From DATDIC01 sp963777625 (GTDB lineage: Bacteria > Pseudomonadota > Alphaproteobacteria > Acetobacterales > Acetobacteraceae): a stretch of 64,000 nt of DNA. The stretch lies in assembly GCA_963777625.1 (NCBI GenBank), contig CAVZRO010000019.1, forward strand, positions 149,812-213,811. Direction: 5' to 3'. Within the stretch, counting starts at the first letter, position 1; every line of letters begins with the position of its first letter. Of this stretch, positions 55,689-64,000 are shown piece after piece. The notes below the pieces were generated by a model, which saw only the letters and a list, made by a program, of their open reading frames with translations, was not told where the DNA came from and did not search any database. The translations under genes were made by a program, and so were the position numbers.

Positions 55689-57980
55689 GCTCGCTCCTGC
55701 TCCGGTGCCGTAACCGCACTCCCGAAAGGTTCTATCACTCGCTCGGCCGGCAAACGAATTTCCACCCTTGTCCCTTCACCGACACGACTGGACAATAGCA
55801 GTTGCCCGCCATGGCTTTCGACCACGGCACGCGCCAGGTGCAGACCCAGCCCCGCGCCTTGAAACCGCCGGGTCAGGCCGTCATCGAGCTGACTGAAGGG
55901 CTGGAACACCAGTGGCACGTCCGCTTCGCTGATGCCAATTCCGGTATCACTGACGGCGAGGGCCGGCTCAGCCCCGTCCATCCACACAGTGACGGTTATA
56001 ACGCCACCTGGCCGCGTGAATTTGATGGCGTTGGACAGCAATTGCGCAAGCACAGCCATAAGGCGCCGTTCATCAGCCCTTACCGGGGGCATATTGTCTT
56101 TGATGCTGACGGACAGGCGCACGCTGGCCGCTCCGTCTGCCTGTTCAGCGTGACGTACCGAATCGCGCGCCAGCGAAGCAAGATCGGTCGCGCTCTCGAT
56201 CAAATCAAGCCGCCCAGACTCAAGGCGCGCCACGTCGAGAATGATATCGATCATGCCTAACAGATGGCGTCCCGCCTGATTGATTGCAGCGGCAAACTCG
56301 CCCACCTTATGCGAGGCTGCGCCGTCCGCCCCGCGCCGCAGGGAATCCGAGAAGCCGATCACCGCGTTCAGCGGTGTCCGCAGTTCGTGGCTCATTACCG
56401 CGAGGAATTTCTGATTTCGCCCGACTGGCCGCCTCTGCTGCCTCCTTCGCGCGCCGCAATTCCTGCTCCACCTTGCGAGCTTCGGTGATGTCCGTCATCG
56501 TCGTAATGAACCCGCCATCCGGCGTCGGATCCGACCTCGCTTCGATAAGCAGGCCGGCAGGGGTCGCGAATTCTCTCAGGTACGGCTGAGACCAGTCGCG
56601 CTCCTGCAGGCCGCGTGCCCACGCCTCCGCGGGCGGCCCGCTGCCCAACTGGCCCCGCGCCAGCATACTCGCCACGATCTCCGACAGCGGGCGGCCAGGC
56701 ACCAGCAATCCCGGCGGATGACCCAGCAATTCAGACGCCATCCTGTTGCTCGCGATCAGTCGCCGATCCGGCCCCCATAGCAGCACACCGTGCTGGATGT
56801 TCCGGAGCATGACATCCATCTCGGAAGCCCGGCGGGCGAGTTCCTCCTCCGCCTGCGTCAAAGGCGTGATATCCGAAACCACGCTGACGTGACCACCATC
56901 GGGCATGGGCGCCGTGCGCACGTCGATCACCGTGCCGTTGGCACGGCGTCGCCGGCGCATTTGCGGTCTTGAGATGTCAAACGCCATTTGCTGGGCAAAC
57001 ACCTCGTCCGCATCGCCCGGCCCATACTCGCCGGCGGCGGCCCGCCGCTGGATCACCTCCTCCAGGTTGTCGCCCACCGCCAGCGGTGCACCGGCCATGA
57101 CCTCGACATACGCGCGATTGAACATTCGCACTCGACGGTCCGCCCCGTACAGGCAAACCCCTTGCGGTATGCTGGCCAACAGCGATTCCAGCATGCGCGC
57201 GCGGCGGCGTGCCTCATCCTCGGCCGTTGCCAGCGGACTGATATCGATCGCCGTCATTGTCCAGCCACCGTCCGGGGAGGGATCCGACGCGATTTCCACT
57301 AGCTGACCGTTAGCCCGCACCCGGCGTGAACGGTTGGGATGCGCCCGGTCCAGCTCGCGCTGGTCGGCGATGAATGCCTCGCCTTCGTGGCTGGCATATT
57401 CCTCCCGTTGCCGCATCAGTGCCAGCAGATCGGCAAAGCATAGTCCGCGCCGGACCTGGTCCGAAGGCAGTCCGAATAGTTCGCTGAAGCGAAGATTGTG
57501 CAGCATCAGATTGCGGTCCGGCCCGAACGTGGCCAGTCCGATCCGAAGTCCTGACAGAGCCGCGCTGATCTGCGAGAACGCCGCCTCGGCCTCCGCCTGG
57601 GCAGTTAACAGGCCGGTCACCTCGACGGCACAGACCACATGGCCCCCGTCGGGCAACGGATGGCTGAGCAGATCGAAACTTCGCCCGGCAAAATGTCGTC
57701 GCCGAATGCGCCCTGGCCGCGAACGGTCCACCGCGAGGGCCGCGGCGACCTGCGACTCCGGATCGCCCGGCCCAAACACGCCACGCAGCGCCGACGGCAG
57801 CAGCATGTCGCCAAGCTTGCGTCCACGTTGCAGACTGCCCGACGGCAGATCGAGTGAGGCGCAATAAGCCGGATTGATCAGCACCGCGCGTTGATCGGCA
57901 TCGAAGATCGCAACCCCGACTGGCAACACGTCGAGCGCTGCCTCGAAGGTACCGTCCGCGGGTTTGGAGTTTTCGCTCAT
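55685..57980 (-). pseudogene. Multi-PAS sensor histidine kinase, one frameshift (probably sequence error)
   Basis: Restored length is about 764 residues. Three to four consecutive PAS segments (about 12-120, 130-245, 265-385, 395-510), each with VAIFDADQRAVLINPAY- or VCLYGADRRVRMFNRAYVEV-like starts and PDGGHV/PDGGWTMTAIDI-like ends; no membrane segment. Then a HisKA domain with the phospho-His in MSHELRTPLNAVIGFSDSLR and a HATPase_c domain (N box QLLSNAIKFTRPG, G boxes VSDTGIGISEADVP, GAGLGLHLARAVVE). One extra A at 56408-56410 breaks the frame just before the His (KSEIPRG in place of KSEFLAV). Co-directional with ctaA (TGATG overlap) and tldD. No response regulator is adjacent. Confidence 0.88.
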
Positions 57981-59104
57981 CAGGAAGCGCGAGGCAGCAT
58001 GCCGGGCCGCGGTTGCACCGATACTTTCCGTATCGGCCTGACCCCGTGCAACGCGACGACTGCCGCGGTCAGCACAAGGACTGCATTCGCCTGATGAACA
58101 ACCGCGAGCGGCATTGGCACAACCTCCAGAAGGGTTGCGACGCCTAGTATGTATTGCAACCCCACCAGCGCGCCCAGCACCGCCAGTGCGATGCGCGTGC
58201 CCCTGGACAGTCGCATGCGGAGTCCTGCTACAACCAACGCCATCGCTACACCGACGACGAGGGTTCCCAGCAGGCGGTGGTTGAACTGCACCGCGGCCGG
58301 ATTCGCGACGAGATTTCCGAACCAGGGGTGCAGGCGCGAGTAATTGGCCGGCACCAGCCGGCCCTCCATCAGGGGGAACGTATTATATTCAAATCCGGCA
58401 TGGCTTCCGGCCACCAGGCTGCCGGCAACGATCGTCACGAACAGGAGCACGCAAAAACCCTGCAGTAGCCGACGCAACGCCCGTGTCGCCGGGTAGGCTG
58501 TCGGCACTGGCCGCAGCAGCCCAAGGGCAAGCCATAGAATCGCAACATACAAAACCAGCGCCAGCCCCAAATGAATGGCCAATCGATACGGCGCGACGGA
58601 CGTGCTGTCGGGGAAAAAGCCCGAGGCCACCATGAACCAGCCGACAGCACCCTGAAGGCCGCCGATCAGGAAAATCACCACCAACCCAGTGCGCAGGGAC
58701 GGTTGCAGGCGGCCGGTCCACCAAAACCAAACCAGCGGAACGAAGAACGCCATCCCGATCAGTCGTCCCCACAGGCGGTGCACCCATTCCATCCAGAAAA
58801 TTCGCTGGAACCCAGCCAGACCGAATCCTTCATGCAGCAACTGGTATTGCGGGATGGTCCGATAGAGCGCGAACAGCTTTTCCCACTCGGCATGATCGAG
58901 CGGCGGCAGGGTGCCGCTGAGCGGCGCCCATTCCATGATGGACAACCCAGATCCGCTAAGTCGCGTGATCCCGCCCAGCACGATCATGACCAGGATCATG
59001 CCGCAGATCACCAACAACCACCCTGCAACGAGCCGGCGATACCGGCCGATTGCCAGCGCTTCGCCCGGAACGGCCCCGGAAAGGTCCCGCACATCGAAAG
59101 GCAT
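57980..59104 (-). CDS. ctaA: Heme A synthase
   Basis: 374 residues, eight membrane helices; hydroxylates heme O to heme A for aa3-type cytochrome oxidase. The heme-ligand histidines are in LLHEGFGLAGFQRIFWMEWV with HRLWGR, VAPYRLAIHLGLALVLYVAI, VQFNHRLLGTLVVGVAMALV and LAVVHQANAVLVLTAAVVAL. VLGGITRLSGSGLSIMEWAP is the family signature. ATG 59104. It is upstream of the kinase and tldD genes, overlapping the former by one base. Confidence 0.95.
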   Translation of the reverse strand: MPFDVRDLSGAVPGEALAIGRYRRLVAGWLLVICGMILVMIVLGGITRLSGSGLSIMEWAPLSGTLPPLDHAEWEKLFALYRTIPQYQLLHEGFGLAGFQRIFWMEWVHRLWGRLIGMAFFVPLVWFWWTGRLQPSLRTGLVVIFLIGGLQGAVGWFMVASGFFPDSTSVAPYRLAIHLGLALVLYVAILWLALGLLRPVPTAYPATRALRRLLQGFCVLLFVTIVAGSLVAGSHAGFEYNTFPLMEGRLVPANYSRLHPWFGNLVANPAAVQFNHRLLGTLVVGVAMALVVAGLRMRLSRGTRIALAVLGALVGLQYILGVATLLEVVPMPLAVVHQANAVLVLTAAVVALHGVRPIRKVSVQPRPGMLPRAS

Positions 59105-59155
59105 GCACGGGTTTATACGCCATGCCCGGGAGCACGGAAGCCCTGGACGGCAGCT

Positions 59156-59407
59156 TTACTGCAACAGAATAGGATAGCGAAAGGCCGGGGAACGGATGGG
59201 GCCGCCCGATGTCACTCGGACGGAATGCAGCGGTCCCTCCAACTCGCGGCGCCAGAAATCCAGGAAACGGTGCAGCGTCGGAAAACCTGGCGCGAGATCA
59301 AGCTCCTGCCAGATATAGGTCTGCAGCAGGCCCGGATGATCCGGCATTCGATAGAGTATTTCCGCCGTCGTGAGGCGATAGTCTTTCAGTTGCAATGCTA
59401 GGCTCAT
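59156..59407 (-). CDS. usg: Usg family protein
   Basis: 83 residues from ATG 59407 (MSLALQLKDYRLTTAEILYR). The pattern LTTAEILYRMPDHPGLLQTY-IWQELDLAPGFPTLHRFLDFW-ELEGPLHSVRV is what I recall for Usg, a small alphaproteobacterial protein first named near tryptophan genes; its biochemical role is not established. It lies 51 bases upstream of ctaA and is divergent from groES. Confidence 0.88.
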   Translation of the reverse strand: MSLALQLKDYRLTTAEILYRMPDHPGLLQTYIWQELDLAPGFPTLHRFLDFWRRELEGPLHSVRVTSGGPIRSPAFRYPILLQ

Positions 59408-59538
59408 TGGTTCTGGCTCTCTTTCTCTCCGTGGCCGTGGAACGTAACGATACTGCCGCGCGCTTGGCCGTCGATGCAAGAAAAAATGACGCTATTTCAG
59501 TATGTTAGCACTCGCAGCTTTCAATTGCTGCCGAACGC

Positions 59539-59567
59539 TTGACTTCAGAGCGGCGTGAGCCTAGATC
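59539..59567 (+). promoter_or_regulatory. groESL promoter
   Basis: TTGACT (59539-59544), 17 bases, TAGATC (59562-59567). The predicted start is at about 59574, inside the CIRCE element, so repressor binding would block initiation. Part of the box pattern also overlaps what a heat-shock sigma factor could read (CTTGA), but the match is limited. Confidence 0.65.
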
Positions 59568-59568
59568 G

Positions 59569-59595
59569 CTGGCACTCCCCAGGCGGGAGTGCTGA
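59569..59595 (+). promoter_or_regulatory. CIRCE element (HrcA operator)
   Basis: CTGGCACTC, nine bases, GAGTGCTGA: the consensus is TTAGCACTC-N9-GAGTGCTAA, so the inner arms are perfect and the ends vary. It overlaps the expected transcription start of groES. A perfect half-site, TTAGCACTC, lies upstream at 59505-59513. Confidence 0.85.
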
Positions 59596-59679
59596 CAACC
59601 AGCCCGGGCGCCGCAGACAAGGGCCCGGTACGGTGTGGCAGGTCCCAACTGACAGCGACTGAAACCAGGAGCGATCTGA

Positions 59680-59997
59680 ATGAAGTTCCGTCCCCTGCAT
59701 GACCGGGTCGTGGTTCGACGCCTCGACGCCGAAGAGAAGACCTCGGGCGGTATCATCATCCCCGATACCGCCAAGGAAAAACCGATGGAGGGCGAGATCG
59801 TCGCGGCCGGCCCGGGCGCGCGCAACGAACAGGGGCAGCTCGTGCCGCTGGATGTAAAGGAAGGCGACCGAATTTTGTTCGGCAAGTGGTCGGGCACCGA
59901 GGTCAAGATCGACGGCGAGGAGCTGCTGATCATGAAGGAATCGGACATCATGGGCATCGTCGAAGGCAGCCCAGCGGCGCGCCGCAAAGCCGCCTGA
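59680..59997 (+). CDS. groES: Co-chaperonin GroES
   Basis: 105 residues; heptameric lid for GroEL. MKFRPLHDRVVVRRLDAEEK, the mobile loop EEKTSGGIIIPDTAKEKP and KEGDRILFGKWSGTEVKIDG are canonical. The C-terminus is extended by about ten residues (GSPAARRKAA). The ribosome-binding site is AGGAG nine bases before ATG. 53 bases separate it from groEL. Confidence 0.98.
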   Translation: MKFRPLHDRVVVRRLDAEEKTSGGIIIPDTAKEKPMEGEIVAAGPGARNEQGQLVPLDVKEGDRILFGKWSGTEVKIDGEELLIMKESDIMGIVEGSPAARRKAA

Positions 59998-60050
59998 CCC
60001 GAACGAATTTGACCCACAGGTTTCAACTGCAAACAAGGGTATAGAAAACT

Positions 60051-61688
<1,638 letters not shown>

Positions 61689-61713
61689 GCCGATCGGTTC
61701 AGCGACCCATCAG

Positions 61714-61745
61714 AAACGGGCGGGCTGCAAAGCCCGCCCGTTTTC
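61714..61745 (+). terminator. Rho-independent terminator after groEL
   Basis: Perfect 13-bp arms (61714-61726 and 61731-61743) around the tetraloop GCAA, then TTTTC. The A/T ends of the arms form the A-tract/T-tract pair, so it may work in both directions. Confidence 0.9.
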
Positions 61746-61975
61746 ATTCCACGCCGTCCGTGTCTGGGCTGAATTCGGACGCGCGGCCCGCGTTTGCGCG
61801 ACTGAGTCCATTATTGACATGGACATGCGTTTATGTGCCAACTCTGCAACGCAATCGCTTTTTGGCTTGGCTTGCTGTGCCTCCCGTCTGTCGGGTGCTC
61901 TCAAGACGTCCAAAGGCTCGGTTGTCTTAGTGTCGCACAATCCAGTGCGATACCTACGGAGAGAGTGACTGAAGG

Positions 61976-62179
61976 ATGGCTATCGGTACAGTGAAATGGT
62001 TCAACACCACCAAGGGTTATGGATTCATCATGCCCCAGGATGGTGGAAAGGATGTGTTCGTACACATCACGGCGGTGCAGGCTGCTGGCTTGCGCGGCCT
62101 GAACGAAGGCCAGAAAGTGACCTACGAGGTCGCGATGGAGCGGGGCAAGGCCGCCGCCACAAACCTGCAACTCGCCTGA
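61976..62179 (+). CDS. Cold-shock protein, copy 1
   Basis: 67 residues, CspA-type OB fold that binds single-stranded RNA/DNA. RNP1 is KGYGFIMP and RNP2 is DVFVHI, both intact; aromatic platform residues W8, F9 and Y/F in KGYGF are kept. The long 5' region (61746-61975, 230 bases) holds no gene; it has a TTGACA box at 61814-61819 without a convincing -10, and a small hairpin (TCGCAC/GTGCGA, 61933-61950) just before the GGAGAGAG ribosome-binding site. Such leaders often mediate cold induction. Confidence 0.96.
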   Translation: MAIGTVKWFNTTKGYGFIMPQDGGKDVFVHITAVQAAGLRGLNEGQKVTYEVAMERGKAAATNLQLA

Positions 62180-62264
62180 TCACGGTTGCCGGTCTGAATC
62201 GCGCCGCTCGAAGCACACCCAACCCGATAGGGCTGCCGTAACCCAATCCCAATTCTCGTTAGCC

Positions 62265-62286
62265 AGCGCCTGCGGGAGGCGCTTTT
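62265..62286 (+). terminator. Intrinsic terminator abutting the ribosome-binding site of the second csp gene
   Basis: Arms AGCGCCT / AGGCGCT (62265-62271, 62277-62283), five-base loop, then TTTT. It ends four bases before AGGAG (62290-62294) of the next gene. It can terminate transcription from copy 1 or, in a read-through transcript, sit as a stem next to the initiation region. Confidence 0.75.
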
Positions 62287-62302
62287 CCCAGGAGACACGC
62301 GC

Positions 62303-62506
62303 ATGTCCGTTGGAACCGTCAAATGGTTCAATGCAACGAAAGGCTACGGCTTTATCGTGCCGCAGGATGGTGGAAAGGACGTATTCGTCCATATCACCGC
62401 CGTCCAGGCCGCCGGCCTCAACGCACTCAATGACGGTCAGAAAGTTACCTATGACGTCATTCAGGAACGCGGCAAGGCCGCCGCCACCAATCTCAGGCTC
62501 GCCTGA
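62303..62506 (+). CDS. Cold-shock protein, copy 2
   Basis: 67 residues, closely similar to copy 1 (differences are mainly in the first five residues, NAL/RGL region and YDVIQERG versus YEVAMERG). RNP1 KGYGFIVP and RNP2 DVFVHI are intact. AGGAG lies eight bases before ATG 62303. The tandem arrangement points to local duplication. No promoter could be defined between the copies, so it may depend on read-through of the hairpin at 62265-62286. Confidence 0.96.
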   Translation: MSVGTVKWFNATKGYGFIVPQDGGKDVFVHITAVQAAGLNALNDGQKVTYDVIQERGKAAATNLRLA

Positions 62507-62520
62507 TACGAACCAGGCCG

Positions 62521-62555
62521 GCAGGCCCGGGAATTTTGCTCCCGGGACCCTGCCG
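62521..62555. terminator. Hairpin between convergent csp copy 2 and solute-binding protein gene
   Basis: CCCGGGA / TCCCGGG around ATTTTGC, flanked by further pairing GCAGG / CCTGC. No T-tract on either side, so termination efficiency is doubtful; position between converging genes suggests a two-way terminator. Confidence 0.5.
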
Positions 62556-62566
62556 TGCCCGACGGC

Positions 62567-63796
62567 TCACGCTGGTCCGACTGGAAAATTGCACTTCGCA
62601 TTGAGCGGGTGCAACACCTCGGAAGCCGGCGTTATCGTGACCAGATCGAATACGTCCCACGGCATCGTGCTCGCGGCTGGGGTCTTTACCCGCCACAAAT
62701 AGCCAGGGAACTCCCCTCGTCCGTCGGCGCGAATCGCGCCCTTGCCAAACGCGTCGTCATCGGTCGGCATGCTCTTCATCCGTGCCACCGTTTCCCGACC
62801 GCTCTTCTTGGCTTCCGCCGCCCCCATCGCCGCCGCCGTCTTTAGATAATGGGTGACGATGCTGTACGCGCTCGCATGGGCCATGTTCGGATATGCCCCG
62901 TTCACCAGATGCGGCAACACGCGTTTCGTGAACGCACGTGTCCGGTCGTTATAATTCCAATAGAACGACGTCGTGCAATTCAGGCCCTGCGCGATATCAA
63001 GCCCCAGCGAATGAACGTCGGTGATGAAAATCAGCAATGGCGCGACCTTCATCGTCTGGTTCAGGCCGAACTCATGCGCTTGCTTGACACAGTTAACCGT
63101 GTCGGCGCCGGCGTTCGCCAGAGCCAGTACCTGCGCGCCGGATGCCTGCGCCTGCTGTAGGTAGGATGAGAAGTCCGTAGTATCCGGGAACGGATAGCGC
63201 AGCGCGCCCTTCACCACCCCACCGGCCTTCTTCACCACCTCCGCCGTCTGCTCCTCCAGCGTGCGGCCGAAGACGTAGTCCGCAGTGATGAAAAACCAGC
63301 TCTTGCCCCCCTGCTTGGCGATCGACCCACCTTGCGATACCGCCATCATATAATTGTCGAAGCTCCAGACGATGGTATTCGGGCTGCACTGCCGGTCGGT
63401 GACATCGGTCGATGCGGCCGACGCGTTGAGCATGATCTTGTCTTTCTCCTTGCTGACCTGCGCCACCGCCAGCGCAACTGAAGAAGTCGGCACATCCACG
63501 GTGGCATCCACCCCCTGGTCATACCATTGCCGTGCGATTGACGATGCCACGTCAGGTTTGTTCTGATGGTCCGCCGAGATCAGTTCGACATCAAACCCGT
63601 GCGCCGAAGGGTTGAATTCCTCGATCGCCTGACGCGCACAGGCCACTGAATTGGGGCCGGTGTTGTCCCGATAGGTTCCGGAAAGATCGGTCAGCACGCC
63701 AAGGCGCAGCTTCGGCGCAGCTTGCGCCCGGGCGCGAATGACAGGAACGGTGGACAAAACGGCGCTGCCAAGCAAGCCGCGGCGTGAAAGCTGCAT
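62567..63796 (-). CDS. Branched-chain amino acid/amide-type ABC solute-binding protein
   Basis: 409 residues from ATG 63796, behind GGGAG. Twin-Arg-like signal (MQLSRRGLLGSAVLSTVPVI) with cleavage likely after RARA. LivK-type periplasmic fold: KLRLGVLTDLSGTYRDNTGP, DVPTSSVALAVAQVSKEKDK, WFFITADYVFGRTLEEQTAE, GADTVNCVKQAHEFGL. No permease or ATPase is adjacent within the window; they may lie beyond the right edge upstream or be elsewhere. Ligands in this family range from amino acids to amides and aromatic acids; not decidable here. Confidence 0.92.
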   Translation of the reverse strand: MQLSRRGLLGSAVLSTVPVIRARAQAAPKLRLGVLTDLSGTYRDNTGPNSVACARQAIEEFNPSAHGFDVELISADHQNKPDVASSIARQWYDQGVDATVDVPTSSVALAVAQVSKEKDKIMLNASAASTDVTDRQCSPNTIVWSFDNYMMAVSQGGSIAKQGGKSWFFITADYVFGRTLEEQTAEVVKKAGGVVKGALRYPFPDTTDFSSYLQQAQASGAQVLALANAGADTVNCVKQAHEFGLNQTMKVAPLLIFITDVHSLGLDIAQGLNCTTSFYWNYNDRTRAFTKRVLPHLVNGAYPNMAHASAYSIVTHYLKTAAAMGAAEAKKSGRETVARMKSMPTDDDAFGKGAIRADGRGEFPGYLWRVKTPAASTMPWDVFDLVTITPASEVLHPLNAKCNFPVGPA

Positions 63797-63940
63797 GGAT
63801 CGTTCTCCCAGAGACGGATTATTCACAGACGGATTATTCTTGTTTCGCCAGCCGCAAGCGGCCGGCCGCGCTATTGTGGGGCCGATCCCTGGGTCGCCGT
63901 CAAGCTGGAATTGTCCGCCAGTGCGATGCTCGTCTCAGCT

Positions 63941-63989
63941 AGAGCGTGATCGCTTGAGGCTGACGGTCGGAAAGCGTGAATCACGCTCT
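63941..63989. repeat. Inverted repeat near right edge
   Basis: Ten-bp perfect arms AGAGCGTGAT / ATCACGCTCT separated by 29 bases; the arm core GCGTGA recurs inside (63974-63979). The look is that of an intergenic palindromic repeat or a dimeric operator upstream of the solute-binding protein gene. The stretch 63797-64000 has no other gene. Confidence 0.45.
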
Positions 63990-64000
63990 CGCATAATGAG

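Noticed and set aside
61814..61842. Full sigma-70 promoter for the first cold-shock gene
   Set aside because: TTGACA is present but no acceptable -10 box lies 16-18 bases downstream.

Overview
The window is GC-rich and reads as an alphaproteobacterial chromosome, most likely Acetobacteraceae or a close relative. The evidence is gene content and order: an str/S10 ribosomal block, a full nuoA-N operon followed by coaX, rnj, a DUF1467 gene, proS, lolCD and dnaE, a tig-clpP-clpX-lon-hup block, a usg gene next to ctaA, and CIRCE-type groESL control. The order-level placement is inference. Most genes lie on the minus strand.

Layout. 1-5060: ribosomal protein genes rplB (cut by the window edge), rplW, rplD, rplC, rpsJ, then tuf, rpsG and rpsL, read right to left from a good promoter at about 5031-5059; fusA is not in its usual place between rpsG and tuf. 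5.1-12.4 kb: an accessory uptake/catabolism cluster (enolase-superfamily enzyme, M24/creatinase-like hydrolase, sulfonate/nitrate-type ABC importer, LLM-family flavin enzyme) with a divergent LysR regulator. 12.5-15.9 kb: rnd, a small secreted protein and aspS. 15.9-19.8 kb: the most unusual part, holding a BTAD/TPR regulator, a small membrane protein, a DUF6065-like protein and a 49-residue protein that was too short to stand out but is built from four 11-residue repeats; a candidate small RNA lies upstream. 19.8-30.4 kb: secB, a cluster of palindromes, dnaE, lolD, lolC, proS, DUF1467, rnj, coaX. 30.6-45.0 kb: the complete complex I operon. 45.1-52.1 kb: tRNA-Asp, tRNA-Val, hup, lon, clpX, clpP, tig, tRNA-Leu. 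52.4-59.4 kb: an IclR regulator, an SGNH hydrolase, then ctaA-histidine kinase-tldD as an overlapping operon, and usg. 59.5-63.8 kb: groES-groEL with promoter and CIRCE, two tandem cold-shock genes and an ABC solute-binding protein.

Sequence quality. Ten genes (enolase-like, SBP, LLM, LysR, proS, nuoG, lon with two sites, SGNH hydrolase, tldD, histidine kinase) carry single-base indels that break an otherwise intact reading frame. Because essential or near-essential genes are among them, I read most of these as sequencing or assembly errors, not decay, and I give the restored gene span in each case.

The best candidate for something undescribed is the 18.2-19.8 kb locus: a basic tandem-repeat mini-protein, separated by a strong hairpin from a DUF6065-like gene that is translationally coupled to a small membrane protein, with a SARP/BTAD-type regulator next door.
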